Shown: positions 18,307 to 28,123 of the stretch, one piece after another
Numbering within the stretch: the stretch's first letter is position 1
Layout: the number at the start of each line of letters is the position of its first letter
Origin: Hyphomicrobiales bacterium
Lineage (GTDB): Bacteria; Pseudomonadota; Alphaproteobacteria; Rhizobiales; Rhizobiaceae
NCBI GenBank assembly: GCA_900466945.1
Contig: UBNV01000006.1
Span: 558,001 to 622,000, forward strand
Reading direction: 5' to 3'
Length of the DNA stretch: 64,000 nucleotides
The notes under the pieces: model-generated
Told to the model about the DNA's origin: nothing
Databases searched by the model: none
The model's input: the letters and a program-made list of their open reading frames with translations, nothing else
Translations under genes and position numbers: made by a program

Positions 18307-18431
18307 TTTCGGCCTGCGGCCTTTCGCCCGAGCGCGTCAATTGATCCGCAAATGTCGCTCTCCGTATTGCTCTCGTGACTGCGGAACGTTAAGACCCCAC
18401 AGCATCAAACGCTTTTGAGGAGCCTGCGATC

Positions 18432-19721
18432 ATGTCGAACAACGATGCCTTCTTTTCTCGTTCTCTCGCCGATACGGACCCGGATATTTTCGGTGCGATC
18501 GAGAAGGAACTCGGTCGCCAGCGCCATGAGATCGAGCTGATCGCTTCTGAAAACATCGTCTCCCGCGCCGTGCTCGAAGCGCAGGGCTCGATCATGACAA
18601 ACAAGTATGCCGAGGGATATCCAGGCAAGCGCTACTACGGCGGCTGCCAGTTCGTCGACATCGCGGAAGAACTCGCGATCGAGCGGGCCAAGAAGCTCTT
18701 CGGCGTCAACTTCGCCAACGTCCAGCCGAACTCCGGTTCGCAAATGAACCAGGCCGTGTTCCTGGCCCTCCTGCAGCCGGGCGACACCTTCATGGGCCTC
18801 GACCTGAACTCGGGCGGTCACCTGACCCACGGTTCGCCGGTCAACATGTCCGGCAAGTGGTTCAACGTCGTCTCCTACGGCGTGCGTGAAGACGACCACC
18901 AGCTCGACATGGAAGACGTCGCCAAGAAGGCCGAACAGCACAAGCCCAAGCTGATCATCGCCGGCGGCACCGCCTATTCCCGCACCTGGGACTGGAAGCG
19001 CTTCCGCGAGATCGCCGACAGCGTTGGCGCTTACCTCATGGTCGACATGGCCCACATCGCTGGTCTCGTTGCGGGTGGTCAGCATCCGTCGCCGTTCCCG
19101 CATTGCCATGTCGCGACGTCTACGACCCACAAGTCGCTGCGGGGTCCGCGCGGCGGCATGATCCTCACCAACGACGAGGATCTGGCGAAGAAGTTCAACT
19201 CGGCAGTCTTCCCTGGCCTCCAGGGCGGCCCGCTCATGCATGTGATCGCAGCGAAGGCCGTTGCCTTCGGCGAAGCATTGCAGCCGGAATTCAAGGATTA
19301 TGCAGCTCAGGTCGTCAAGAACGCCAAGGTTTTGGCCGACACGCTGATCAAGCACAATCTCGACATCGTCTCCGGTGGTACCGACAACCACCTGATGCTG
19401 GTCGACCTGCGGAAGAAGAATGCCACCGGCAAGCGCGCGGAAGCGGGCCTCGGCCGCGCCTTCATCACCTGCAACAAGAACGGCATTCCATTCGACCCTG
19501 AAAAGCCGTTTGTCACCTCGGGAATCCGTCTCGGCACGCCGGCCGGCACCACTCGCGGCTTCAAGGAAGCGGAATTCACCGAGATCGGTAACCTGATCGT
19601 CGAAGTTCTCGATGGTCTCAAGGTTGCCAATTCGGATGAAGGCAATACTGCCGTCGAGGCTGCTGTGCGTGACAAGGTCGTGGCGCTTACCGACCGCTTC
19701 CCGATGTACCCCTACATGTAA
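18432..19721 (+). CDS. glyA: Serine hydroxymethyltransferase
   Basis: 429 residues. PLP enzyme converting serine and tetrahydrofolate to glycine and methylene-tetrahydrofolate. The N-terminal [18 protein letters not shown] and the PLP lysine motif [14 protein letters not shown] are present. GAGGAG lies eight bases before ATG 18432. It is the first gene of a probable glyA-nrdR-ribD operon (12-base and 3-base gaps). No glycine riboswitch could be recognised in the 125-base leader. Confidence 0.98.
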   Translation: MSNNDAFFSRSLADTDPDIFGAIEKELGRQRHEIELIASENIVSRAVLEAQGSIMTNKYAEGYPGKRYYGGCQFVDIAEELAIERAKKLFGVNFANVQPNSGSQMNQAVFLALLQPGDTFMGLDLNSGGHLTHGSPVNMSGKWFNVVSYGVREDDHQLDMEDVAKKAEQHKPKLIIAGGTAYSRTWDWKRFREIADSVGAYLMVDMAHIAGLVAGGQHPSPFPHCHVATSTTHKSLRGPRGGMILTNDEDLAKKFNSAVFPGLQGGPLMHVIAAKAVAFGEALQPEFKDYAAQVVKNAKVLADTLIKHNLDIVSGGTDNHLMLVDLRKKNATGKRAEAGLGRAFITCNKNGIPFDPEKPFVTSGIRLGTPAGTTRGFKEAEFTEIGNLIVEVLDGLKVANSDEGNTAVEAAVRDKVVALTDRFPMYPYM

Positions 19722-19733
19722 GGCTGGACGCTG

Positions 19734-20210
19734 ATGCGCTGCCCCTTTTGTGGATCGGATGAGACTCAGGTCAAGGATTCGCGACCGGCGGAGGACAATA
19801 CCTCCATCCGCCGGCGGCGCATCTGTCCGGATTGCGGGGGGCGCTTTACCACGTTCGAGCGGGTGCAGTTGCGTGAGCTGATGGTCTTAAAGAAGACCGG
19901 CCGCAAGGCACCCTTCGCCCGCGACAAGCTGGTGCGGTCTTTCCAGATCGCACTGCGCAAGCGCCCGGTCGATCCTGATCGCATCGAGCGGGCCGTCTCG
20001 GGTATTGTCCGCCGCCTCGAAAGCTCCGGCGAGACCGAAATTTCGTCCGAAGAAATCGGCTTGCAGGTTCTCGAAGCCCTGAAGACACTCGATGACGTCG
20101 CTTTTGTCCGCTATGCCTCGGTCTACAGGGACTTCTCCCATGCCGAGGACTTCGAAAACGTCATTGCCGAGATCAACGCAAAGATCTCGCGCGACAGCAC
20201 CGCGGACTGA
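19734..20210 (+). CDS. nrdR: Transcriptional repressor NrdR
   Basis: 158 residues. Zinc ribbon cysteines Cys3, Cys6, Cys31 and Cys34 lead an ATP-cone domain (about 46-136). It represses ribonucleotide reductase genes in response to nucleotide binding. Its place after glyA and before ribD is common in alphaproteobacteria. No NrdR box was identified in this window. Confidence 0.97.
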   Translation: MRCPFCGSDETQVKDSRPAEDNTSIRRRRICPDCGGRFTTFERVQLRELMVLKKTGRKAPFARDKLVRSFQIALRKRPVDPDRIERAVSGIVRRLESSGETEISSEEIGLQVLEALKTLDDVAFVRYASVYRDFSHAEDFENVIAEINAKISRDSTAD

Positions 20211-20213
20211 GGC

Positions 20214-21302
20214 GTGTCGATCACCGCCCGGGACGAGAGGTTCATGCGGGAGGCGATCGAGCTTTCCCTTGTTCATGTTGGCCAAACCGGCCCTAATCCT
20301 TCTGTTGGCTGCGTGATCGTGAAGGACGGCCAGATCGTCGGCCGCGGCGTGACCGCGCTTGGCGGCAGGCCGCATGCCGAGCCTCAAGCATTGGCCGAGG
20401 CCGGAGACAAGGCGAAGGGAGCGACGGCCTATGTCACGCTCGAACCCTGTTCGCACCACGGCAAGACACCGCCCTGCGCCAATACCATTATTGCCGCCGG
20501 CATTTCCCGCGTCGTCGTCGCCGTTGCGGATCCGGATCCTCGGGTCTCGGGGCAAGGGCTCAAGATGCTCGCCGATGCCGATATCGAAGTGACGATCGGC
20601 GTACTGCAGAAAGATGCGCGGCGCGCCATGTCCGGCTACCTGACACGCCAGACGAAGGGACGCCCGCAAGTGACTCTGAAGCTTGCCGTTTCCGCTGATG
20701 GAATGCTTGGCCGCGAGGGTGCTGGCCAGATCCCGATTACGGGGGCGCAGGCGCGTGAGGAAGTCCACCGACTAAGGGCCGCCAGTGACGCGATCCTTGT
20801 CGGCATAGGTACGGCGCTTGCCGATGACCCGGAATTGACGGTCCGGTTGCCGGGGTTGGAGGCGGCGTCGCCGCTACGGGTCGTGCTCGACCGCCGGGCG
20901 GAGTTGCCGGCAAGCTCGAAGCTTGCGAGCACGGCGGGCGCGGTACCGGTCCTCGTCGCTGTGTCGCACGGTGCCAAGGGAAACCGCGCGGCGCTGGCAG
21001 ACGCAGGCGTCGAGATTGTCGAGCTGGAAGGTGTCGAAGAGTTGCTGTCCGTACTCGCCCGGCGCGGGATCTCGTCGCTGATGGTCGAAGGTGGGGCAAG
21101 AGTTGCAACCGGCTTGTTGTCACGCGGCCTTGTGGATCGCATTCACCTCTATTGCGGCCAGACCGTGATCGGCGAGGGCGGTATAGCCTCGCCCATAATC
21201 GCGTCCAAAATGCCCCCAGGATTCGCCCTCGTTGAAGAGCGAATCCTGGGGGACGACCGGCTGCAGATATACGATCGACTGCCGGCCTCTGCCTGGCTTT
21301 AG
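20214..21302 (+). CDS. ribD: Bifunctional riboflavin deaminase/reductase RibD
   Basis: 362 residues. The N-terminal deaminase has the zinc motifs HAEPQAL and PCSHHGKTPPC; the C-terminal reductase starts near residue 147 (RPQVTLKLAVSADGM). It carries out steps two and three of riboflavin synthesis from GTP. The start is a GTG three bases after the nrdR stop; the ATG 30 bases later is an alternative, but the residues before it match the family. Its last bases overlap a convergent 25-codon gene. The usual next gene, ribE, is missing. Confidence 0.95.
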   Translation: MSITARDERFMREAIELSLVHVGQTGPNPSVGCVIVKDGQIVGRGVTALGGRPHAEPQALAEAGDKAKGATAYVTLEPCSHHGKTPPCANTIIAAGISRVVVAVADPDPRVSGQGLKMLADADIEVTIGVLQKDARRAMSGYLTRQTKGRPQVTLKLAVSADGMLGREGAGQIPITGAQAREEVHRLRAASDAILVGIGTALADDPELTVRLPGLEAASPLRVVLDRRAELPASSKLASTAGAVPVLVAVSHGAKGNRAALADAGVEIVELEGVEELLSVLARRGISSLMVEGGARVATGLLSRGLVDRIHLYCGQTVIGEGGIASPIIASKMPPGFALVEERILGDDRLQIYDRLPASAWL

Positions 21303-21376
21303 CGCCAGAAAAGCATGATCAGAATGATGATCGGGATCGGTACGCCGAGAAGCCAGAGAAGAATGCCGCGACCCAT
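21299..21376 (-). CDS. 25-residue hydrophobic membrane peptide
   Basis: An ATG at 21376 on the minus strand opens 25 codons starting MGRGILLWLLGVPIP and ending FWR, then TAA at 21299. Seven bases or so before the ATG is AGGAGGT, a near-perfect Shine-Dalgarno. The peptide is one continuous transmembrane segment with a small basic start and end. It overlaps the 3' end of ribD by four bases in convergent orientation. Similar MGRGILLWL peptides are, as far as I recall, common and unnamed in alphaproteobacteria. No function can be given. Confidence 0.7.
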   Translation of the reverse strand: MGRGILLWLLGVPIPIIILIMLFWR

Positions 21377-21468
21377 GGGGGACCTCCTGATGCCTGTTGT
21401 CTGGTAGGGCCCGGCCGTCCGCGCCCTGTCCCTCAGAAACGGATCATCGCGCCCGATTGTTCCCATGC

Positions 21469-21496
21469 AAAAAGCCCCGCGCCAGTGACGCGGGGC
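21469..21496 (-). terminator. Terminator of the small secreted protein gene
   Basis: On the minus strand GCCCCGCG / CGCGGGGC (8 bp, 7-base loop) is followed by TTTTT. It lies 28 bases after the stop at 21524 and upstream of the 25-residue peptide gene. Confidence 0.78.
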
Positions 21497-21523
21497 AGGT
21501 GGGACAGGGAGGAGAGGTAGACG

Positions 21524-21886
21524 TCAGCGGACGTAGAAGGTGACGCCGCCGTCGGCGGCCTGTTCCGCGCCGACGATATTCGTCAGTTCGATATGCCGGG
21601 CTTCGAGCTTCTGGGCGAGCGGTCGATTGGCGATGACTGAGGCCTGGACGAGCCGCGCTTCCTTGGAGGTGGGGGAGAGTGCGCCAAAGCGTTCATTGGC
21701 CGCGTCATGGGTTTTAAGCGAGTCCATGCGCACCACGTTGAAGCCCTTGGGCGACAGCGTCCGGATCGTGCTTTCGATCTTGCTGTCGGGCATGCCACCA
21801 GTGGCTGGCATGGCGGCGTAACTCTCGGCGCCGAAGGCGACGGCGGAGAGTGCGGTGGCGCCGAGGATGGTTGCAAAGCGATTCAT
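21524..21886 (-). CDS. Small secreted protein of unknown function
   Basis: 120 residues. Sec signal peptide at 1-24 (MNRFATILGATALSAVAFGA, then SYA). The mature part, about 95 residues, has no cysteine and no recognised domain; it ends with GGVTFYVR. AAAGGA precedes ATG 21886. It sits in the gap where ribE would normally be, on the opposite strand from the rib genes, so it is unlikely to belong to riboflavin synthesis. Confidence 0.75.
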   Translation of the reverse strand: MNRFATILGATALSAVAFGAESYAAMPATGGMPDSKIESTIRTLSPKGFNVVRMDSLKTHDAANERFGALSPTSKEARLVQASVIANRPLAQKLEARHIELTNIVGAEQAADGGVTFYVR

Positions 21887-22215
21887 GGTCCTGGTCCTTT
21901 CGAGGATGTTTGCGATGGCGGGGGATTCCGTCGCTCGCTTGCAGGACTGAAGGTGGGATCGATTTGTGGCGGGATCCAGGCCGTAAGGCTCTGATTTCCA
22001 TTAAACATTTGTCACATCATGCGCCCGATTTCGGTCAATATTAGCGAGCCTGGAACAAGGGCGCGACCAAGCCTGCGTCCAGGGAATCCCGAGGCGCCCG
22101 CCCGGCGCATCGCCGCCCTGACGCAAAAACACTTGCCTTCGATGATATGGCGTGGTTTGACCGCGTTTCTGTTCGGCCAGCGGCCGCAATCAAATTTCAA
22201 GATCGGATCAGACCC
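21887..22215. other. Intergenic region before ribH, no gene found
   Basis: 329 bases between a minus-strand secreted-protein gene and ribH. It must hold promoters for both, but I see no convincing -35/-10 pair, no FMN riboswitch and no RNA gene. A short AT-rich patch is at 22000-22050. Confidence 0.5.
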
Positions 22216-22674
22216 ATGGGAAACAAGACGGCTTCGCCGCATTTGCTGATCGTCGAGGCACGCTTCTACGACGACATGTCTGACGCCCTTCTGGACGGTG
22301 CCAAGCACGCACTCGAGGAGGCTGGCGCGACTTTCGACGTCATCACCGTTCCCGGCGCGCTCGAAATCCCGCCGGCGATCGCCATGGCACTCGATGCCAT
22401 GGATGACGAGGGTACTCACTATGACGGCTTCGTCGCACTCGGCATGGTCATTCGTGGCGAGACCTATCACTTCGACATCGTCGCCAATGAATCCTCGCGT
22501 GCGCTGATGGACCTCGCCGTCTCCGAATCGCTCGCCATCGGCAACGGCATCATGACCGTCGAAAACGACGAGCAGGCCTGGGCCCGCGTCAAGCGCAGCG
22601 ACAAGGACAAGGGCGGCTTTGCGGCCCGTGCTGCACTGACCATGATTGAACTGAAGCAGAAGCTGGGTGGCTGA
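22216..22674 (+). CDS. ribH: 6,7-dimethyl-8-ribityllumazine synthase
   Basis: 152 residues. It joins the ribityl pyrimidine to dihydroxybutanone phosphate, the step before riboflavin synthase. Motifs [25 protein letters not shown] and the final [10 protein letters not shown] stretch are typical. ATG 22216 fits the family start; an open frame upstream from 22147 lacks similarity. It is followed by nusB after three bases, the usual alphaproteobacterial pair. Confidence 0.97.
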   Translation: MGNKTASPHLLIVEARFYDDMSDALLDGAKHALEEAGATFDVITVPGALEIPPAIAMALDAMDDEGTHYDGFVALGMVIRGETYHFDIVANESSRALMDLAVSESLAIGNGIMTVENDEQAWARVKRSDKDKGGFAARAALTMIELKQKLGG

Positions 22675-22677
22675 GTC

Positions 22678-23154
22678 ATGACGGGCGAAGACAAGCAGGT
22701 GAAGCCGGCAAACCAGCGTGGCGCAGCCCGCCTCGGCGCTGTGCAGGCTCTGTATCAGATGGATATCGCCGGCTCCGGCGTGCTTGAGGTCGTGGCCGAA
22801 TACGAGGCGCATCGTCTCGGCCAGGAAGTCGATGGCGAGACCTATCTCAAGGCGGATGCGTCCTGGTTTCGCTCGATCGTCGCGGGCGTCGTGCGCGACC
22901 AGACCAAGATCGACCCCATGATCCGCGGCGCACTCCAGGACGACTGGTCGCTGTCGCGCATGGACAGCACGGTGCGCGCCATTTTGCGTGCCGGCACCTT
23001 CGAATTGATCGATCGCAAGGATGTGCCCATCGCCGTCATCGTAACGGAATATGTCGAGATCGCGCAGGCCTTCTTCCCCGAGGACGAGCCGAAGCTGGTG
23101 AACGCCGTTCTCGACCGCATTGCAAAGCAGGTTCGCGCCCCGGCGCAAAAATAG
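22678..23154 (+). CDS. nusB: Transcription antitermination factor NusB
   Basis: 158 residues. All-helical RNA-binding protein, with the N-terminal [19 protein letters not shown] and the C-terminal [11 protein letters not shown]-type helix ([14 protein letters not shown]). It binds boxA RNA with NusE for rRNA antitermination. Translationally linked to ribH and followed ten bases later by an MFS transporter. Confidence 0.95.
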   Translation: MTGEDKQVKPANQRGAARLGAVQALYQMDIAGSGVLEVVAEYEAHRLGQEVDGETYLKADASWFRSIVAGVVRDQTKIDPMIRGALQDDWSLSRMDSTVRAILRAGTFELIDRKDVPIAVIVTEYVEIAQAFFPEDEPKLVNAVLDRIAKQVRAPAQK

Positions 23155-23164
23155 GAATAGGCAG

Positions 23165-24391
23165 ATGGACGGGACGGCAGGGGCAGGGTTGGACGGACAA
23201 CTTTCGACCGCCCGGCGCAATGTTGGCCTGCTCGCGGTGGCCCAGGCGATCCTGGGCTCCGCACCGCCTCTCGCCTTTGCCGTCGGCGGCCTTGCCGGCT
23301 TCCAGATGCTCGGTGCCGACAAGTCGCTGGCGACCGCACCGCTGACAGGTTTCAATGTCGGCGTGGCCGTCGGCGCCATCGTCGTGGCTGCTGCCTCTCG
23401 CGTTCTCGGCCGCCGCGAAAGCTTCATGGTCGGCGCGCTGATGGGCGCCCTCGGCAGCGCGCTTGCCGCCTTTGCCCTCATCCAGTCCAACTTCTGGCTT
23501 TTTGCCTTCTCGCTGATGCTGATGGGCATTTCCGGCGGTTTTACCCAGAAGATCCGCTTTGCCGCCGCCGATGCCTCGCCGAGCTTCTACAAGGGCAAGG
23601 CCATTTCCTGGATCCTGGCGGCCGGCATCATTTCGGCGATTGTCGGCCCCCAGATCGCCATCTGGCTCAAGGACGCTCTGGCACCCGTCACCTTTGCCGG
23701 CGCCTTTCTCGGCATGGTGCCGCTGCTCCTTTGCGCGATTGCCGTTCTCTTCTTCCTGAAACTGCCGACCATTGCCGACAAGAAGGCGGAAGCTAAGGGA
23801 CCGACGCGGCCGCTCAGCGAAATCGTGATGACCCAGCGCTTCATGACCGGCATGATCTGCGGCATCAGTTCCTACGCCCTGATGACCTTCATGATGACGG
23901 GTGCCCCGCTCGCCATGGTCATCGGCTGCGGCTTTTCCTCGGAACTGGCAACGCTCGGCATCCAGTGGCACGTCATCGCCATGTTCGCCCCGAGTTTCTT
24001 CACCGGCGTGCTGATCACCCGCTTTGGAGCGGAAAAGGTGGTTGCCGCCGGCTTGCTGATCCTGATGGCCTGCGCGGTCGTCGCGCATATGGGCATCGAG
24101 CTCTGGAACTTCTGGGGTGCACTCGTCCTTCTCGGCATCGGCTGGAACTTCGGCTTCATCGGCGCGACAGCGATTGTCGCTTCCAGCTACCGCCCGGCCG
24201 AGGCCGACAAGGTGCAGGGCTTCCACGATATCATCCTGTTCTCGACGGTAGCGCTTTCGTCCTTTTCCTCCGGCAAGGTCTTCACAGCTTTCGGCTGGTC
24301 TTTCATGAACCTGGTCATCTGGCCGGTGACGATCCTCTGCCTCGTGCTGGTGCTTCTGCAGCTCCGCGCGGCCGCCCGCAAGCCCGCCTAA
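23165..24391 (+). CDS. MFS transporter
   Basis: 408 residues and twelve hydrophobic segments. The GRRESFMVGAL motif between helices 2 and 3 and the GWNFGFIGATAIVASSYRP segment in the second half match the MFS_1 group. Substrate unknown. ATG 23165 is preceded by TAGGAATAG. It lies ten bases after nusB and could be read through from it. Confidence 0.88.
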   Translation: MDGTAGAGLDGQLSTARRNVGLLAVAQAILGSAPPLAFAVGGLAGFQMLGADKSLATAPLTGFNVGVAVGAIVVAAASRVLGRRESFMVGALMGALGSALAAFALIQSNFWLFAFSLMLMGISGGFTQKIRFAAADASPSFYKGKAISWILAAGIISAIVGPQIAIWLKDALAPVTFAGAFLGMVPLLLCAIAVLFFLKLPTIADKKAEAKGPTRPLSEIVMTQRFMTGMICGISSYALMTFMMTGAPLAMVIGCGFSSELATLGIQWHVIAMFAPSFFTGVLITRFGAEKVVAAGLLILMACAVVAHMGIELWNFWGALVLLGIGWNFGFIGATAIVASSYRPAEADKVQGFHDIILFSTVALSSFSSGKVFTAFGWSFMNLVIWPVTILCLVLVLLQLRAAARKPA

Positions 24392-24545
24392 GTTCCCTCC
24401 GCACTGCAAGATATGTGTACTTGACGCGATGAAAAGCGCGACGCAATCTCGCCACGCGTTGACGAGGTCTCGGAGGAGGGGGCCTGAGTCTGCGAGTCAT
24501 GGCCCGCGATGAGTGAGGCGCGGGCAATACGGGAGGGTATTGCGA

Positions 24546-26684
24546 ATGACGGTTCTTCTAGGCGTAATTTTATGCGGGCTTCTGTCCGTGGTCTACGCGG
24601 TCTGGGCGACACGCTCGGTCCTCGCAGCGGACCAGGGCAATGCCCGAATGCAGGAAATTGCAGGCTATATTCGCGAGGGTGCTCAGGCTTACCTCACTCG
24701 GCAATACCTGAACATCGCGATCGTCGGCGCCGTCGTTTTCGTCGGCACATGGTTTCTCTTGTCGGGCACGGCCGCGATTGGCTTCCTGATCGGTGCGGTA
24801 CTCTCGGGTGCTGCAGGCTTTATCGGCATGCATGTCTCGGTCCGCGCCAATGTGCGCACGGCCCAAGCGGCCTCCCACAGCCTCGCAGCAGGCCTCGATA
24901 TCGCCTTCAAGTCCGGCGCCATCACTGGCATGCTGGTGGCGGGCCTCGCTTTGCTCGGCGTCTCCATCTATTTCTACATACTGACCGCTATCCTCGGTCA
25001 TGAAAGCGGCTCGCGCGACGTCATCGACGCCTTGGTCGCACTCGGCTTCGGCGCCTCGCTGATCTCGATTTTCGCCCGTCTCGGCGGCGGCATCTTCACC
25101 AAGGGCGCCGACGTCGGCGGGGACCTCGTCGGCAAGGTCGAAGCCGGTATCCCGGAAGATGATCCCCGCAACCCGGCCACCATCGCAGACAATGTCGGCG
25201 ATAACGTCGGTGACTGCGCCGGCATGGCGGCCGACCTGTTCGAGACCTATGCCGTCTCGGTTGTCGCCACCATGGTTCTGGCTGCCATCTTCTTTGCCGG
25301 CTCCGCCGTGCTCGACATCACCATGATCTATCCGCTCGCGATCTGCGGCGCCTGCATCATCACCTCGATCATCGGGACATTTTTCGTCAAGCTGGGCACC
25401 AGCGGCTCGATCATGGGCGCGCTCTATAAGGGCCTGATCGTCACCGGGCTGCTGTCCGTCGGCGGTCTTGCGCTGGCAACCTCGCTCACCATCGGCTGGG
25501 GCTCGATCGGCACCGTTGCCGGGATGGACATCACCGGGATGAACCTCTTCATCTGCGGTATTCTCGGCCTCGTCGTGACGGCCCTGATCGTCGTCATCAC
25601 TGAATACTACACCGGCACCAACAAGCGCCCGGTCAACTCGATTGCCCAGGCCTCGGTGACCGGCCACGGTACCAACGTCATCCAGGGCCTTGCCGTTTCC
25701 CTGGAATCGACGGCCCTTCCGGCCATCGTCATCGTCGGCGGCATCATCTCGACCTACCAGCTCGCCGGCCTCTTCGGCACGGCGATTGCGGTCACCACCA
25801 TGCTCGGCCTTGCCGGCATGATCGTCGCCCTCGACGCTTTTGGCCCGGTCACGGACAATGCCGGCGGCATCGCCGAAATGGCCCACCTGCCACCGGAAGT
25901 GCGCAAATCGACAGACGCGCTGGATGCGGTTGGCAACACGACCAAGGCTGTCACCAAGGGTTATGCGATCGGATCGGCCGGTCTCGGGGCCCTCGTCCTG
26001 TTCGCGGCCTACTCGAACGATCTGGCCTACTTCGCCGCAAATAGTGCCCAGTATCCATACTTCGCCGACATGGGGCCAATCTCGTTCGATCTTTCCAATC
26101 CCTACGTCGTTGCCGGTCTGATCTTCGGCGGTCTGATCCCATACCTCTTCGGGGGCATCGCCATGACGGCCGTCGGCCGTGCGGCGGGCTCGATCGTCGA
26201 GGAAGTTCGCCGTCAGTTCCGCGAAAAGCCCGGCATCATGCAAGGCACCGAAAAGCCTGACTACGGCCGGGCCGTGGACATCCTGACCCGTGCGGCGATC
26301 AAGGAAATGATCGTCCCCTCGCTGCTGCCGGTTCTGGCTCCGCTTGTCGTCTACTTTGGCGTGCTTCTGATCTCCGGTTCCAAGGCATCGGCTTTTGCAG
26401 CCCTCGGAGCCTCGCTGCTCGGCGTTATCGTCAACGGCCTCTTCGTCGCGATCTCGATGACATCAGGCGGCGGCGCCTGGGACAATGCCAAGAAGAGCTT
26501 CGAGGATGGTTTCATCGACAAGGACGGCGTCAAGCACTTGAAAGGTTCGGATGCTCACAAAGCCTCCGTTACCGGTGACACCGTGGGTGACCCCTACAAG
26601 GATACGGCGGGTCCAGCCGTAAACCCTGCGATCAAGATCACGAACATCGTGGCGCTTCTGCTTCTCGCCGTCTTGGCAGGCTGA
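24546..26684 (+). CDS. hppA: K+-independent proton-translocating pyrophosphatase
   Basis: 712 residues with about 16 transmembrane helices. It splits pyrophosphate and pumps protons across the inner (or acidocalcisome) membrane. The catalytic loop [20 protein letters not shown] (189-208) and [19 protein letters not shown] are intact. In [10 protein letters not shown] the Lys467/Thr470 pair marks the potassium-independent class; K+-dependent enzymes have Ala at the Lys position. ATG 24546 has GGGAGGG upstream. Single gene. Confidence 0.97.
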   Translation: MTVLLGVILCGLLSVVYAVWATRSVLAADQGNARMQEIAGYIREGAQAYLTRQYLNIAIVGAVVFVGTWFLLSGTAAIGFLIGAVLSGAAGFIGMHVSVRANVRTAQAASHSLAAGLDIAFKSGAITGMLVAGLALLGVSIYFYILTAILGHESGSRDVIDALVALGFGASLISIFARLGGGIFTKGADVGGDLVGKVEAGIPEDDPRNPATIADNVGDNVGDCAGMAADLFETYAVSVVATMVLAAIFFAGSAVLDITMIYPLAICGACIITSIIGTFFVKLGTSGSIMGALYKGLIVTGLLSVGGLALATSLTIGWGSIGTVAGMDITGMNLFICGILGLVVTALIVVITEYYTGTNKRPVNSIAQASVTGHGTNVIQGLAVSLESTALPAIVIVGGIISTYQLAGLFGTAIAVTTMLGLAGMIVALDAFGPVTDNAGGIAEMAHLPPEVRKSTDALDAVGNTTKAVTKGYAIGSAGLGALVLFAAYSNDLAYFAANSAQYPYFADMGPISFDLSNPYVVAGLIFGGLIPYLFGGIAMTAVGRAAGSIVEEVRRQFREKPGIMQGTEKPDYGRAVDILTRAAIKEMIVPSLLPVLAPLVVYFGVLLISGSKASAFAALGASLLGVIVNGLFVAISMTSGGGAWDNAKKSFEDGFIDKDGVKHLKGSDAHKASVTGDTVGDPYKDTAGPAVNPAIKITNIVALLLLAVLAG

Positions 26685-26701
26685 AGCTGCAAACAAAAAG
26701 A

Positions 26702-26731
26702 AAGACCGCGGAAGGCGACTTCCGCGGTCTT
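26702..26731 (-). terminator. Terminator of bamE
   Basis: Perfect 13-bp stem AAGACCGCGGAAG / CTTCCGCGGTCTT with a GCGA loop. On the minus strand it is followed by a T-rich run (TCTTTTTG); on the plus strand no T-run follows, so hppA may be stopped less well. Confidence 0.75.
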
Positions 26732-26775
26732 GTCCTGAACCAGTTGGACGTTGAAGTCCGCCGGGGGAGGCGGCC

Positions 26776-27264
26776 TTACTGGCCGCCGAGAATGTTGCGA
26801 ACGCTGTTGGCCGCACCGCCGCCGCCAGCGAGCAGCTGCTGCAGGAAGGTGAGGTCGCGACCGCCTGTCGGGGTCGTGCGGGAAATCGTGTCGAACACCT
26901 TGCCGTCCTGCAGGGTGTAGTTGGCGCGCTGGGCCACGACGCCGTCCTTGTCGAAGTAGATCGCGAGGATCTGCTGGTCGACCAGACGCTGTTTCATGAA
27001 GGCGACGGTCCGGGTGCGCTTCTGGGAGATGTAGTAGAACACCTCGCCGTCGAAGGTCGCCGTGGTCGACGGTGTGCCGAGCGAAAGCAGAACCTGTTCG
27101 CGGCTCGATCCGACAGGAACCAGGTCCAGCGCCGCTTGGTCAACGACATAGCCGTTGTGGAAGACCTCGGAGGTCTGGCAGGCGGAAAGGCCGAGTGTGA
27201 CGGCAACAGCAAGTGCGGTCGCGCTCAGGAGCTTCCTGTCCGACTTGAAAATCCGAATGTCCAC
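26776..27264 (-). CDS. bamE: Outer membrane assembly lipoprotein BamE
   Basis: 162 residues as drawn. The lipobox LSAC follows a basic-hydrophobic signal (KSDRKLLSATALAVAVTLG). The SmpA/OmlA domain runs GYVVDQAALDLVPVGSSREQ, then TTATFDGEVFYYIS, and continues to about residue 125. BamE is an outer-membrane accessory of the BAM complex that inserts porins. GTG 27264 is chosen because GGGAG lies eight bases upstream; ATG 27279 is the alternative and lacks a Shine-Dalgarno. Divergent from the cytochrome chaperone gene. Confidence 0.86.
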   Translation of the reverse strand: MDIRIFKSDRKLLSATALAVAVTLGLSACQTSEVFHNGYVVDQAALDLVPVGSSREQVLLSLGTPSTTATFDGEVFYYISQKRTRTVAFMKQRLVDQQILAIYFDKDGVVAQRANYTLQDGKVFDTISRTTPTGGRDLTFLQQLLAGGGGAANSVRNILGGQ

Positions 27265-27519
27265 GCAAACGTCTCCCATGACTGTCGATGGCACTTCAAA
27301 TGCCAGATCGCTTCTGCGCATAGCATTGTGGCCTTTCCGGGGAAAGCTGCCGCAATGAAGGCGCTGCCGTTTTCTCGGTCATTCTGCCACGAGATGCGGC
27401 ATCCGGGCCGGAGTTCGGCATTGCAATTCACGCCTGCTTCGGTAAACCAGCTTTCGCAATCATGCAACACGACCACGTCCGGGCTCACCACTTCGGTCGG
27501 CTCTTTTTGGTGATATTGG

Positions 27520-28059
27520 ATGGTATTCGGCTTTCTCAGGCAGAAAAGAAACAATCAGGTGATCGTCGAGCGCCAATATGGTGCCCTAACGGCGGCTGCG
27601 CGCACGCCTGCCTTCTATCTCGACATGCATGTGCCCGACACCGTGATCGGACGCTTCGAGTTGCTGACGATCATGCTGATTCTCTATTTCCGGCGCACGG
27701 CGAAGTCTCCGCGCAGCGGTCAGGAAATCGCCCAGAACATCATCGATGCCTTCTTCGAGGACGTGGATCATTCGATCCGCGAACTGGGCGTCGGCGATCC
27801 CGGTGTGCCCAAACGCATGAAGAAGCTCGCAGGCATGTATTACGGTCGTCTGGAATCCTATGCCGGTGCGCTGGATCGCAGCGACCGACAGGAACTGGCA
27901 GCCGCACTCAAGCGCAACATCCATCCCGAAGCGGGCGAGGCAGCACCCTCCATGCAGGCTCTAGCCGACTGGATGTTCGAAGCTGAACAGGCGCTTGGCG
28001 CCCTGGATGAGAACGAGATAGAGACGGGCATGGCCCGCATTGCCGTTCCGGGCGTCTGA
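27520..28059 (+). CDS. Ubiquinol-cytochrome c chaperone family protein
   Basis: 179 residues resembling the CBP3/UQCC1 family needed for cytochrome b maturation in the bc1 complex. Conserved stretches are FELLTIMLILYFRR and FFEDVDHSIRELGVGD...VPKRMKKLAGMYYGRLESY. No signal peptide; cytoplasmic side of the inner membrane is likely. It starts a probable operon with the DUF177 gene 64 bases downstream. Confidence 0.88.
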   Translation: MVFGFLRQKRNNQVIVERQYGALTAAARTPAFYLDMHVPDTVIGRFELLTIMLILYFRRTAKSPRSGQEIAQNIIDAFFEDVDHSIRELGVGDPGVPKRMKKLAGMYYGRLESYAGALDRSDRQELAAALKRNIHPEAGEAAPSMQALADWMFEAEQALGALDENEIETGMARIAVPGV

Positions 28060-28123
28060 GCGGCGTACAGCGCTTGATGGCGCAGACGCTTCGGGCCGGA
28101 TCGTAGAACCAGGAAACACGCAA

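Noticed and set aside
18307-18431. Glycine riboswitch before glyA
   Set aside because: No tandem GGAGAG-type aptamer blocks are present in the leader.
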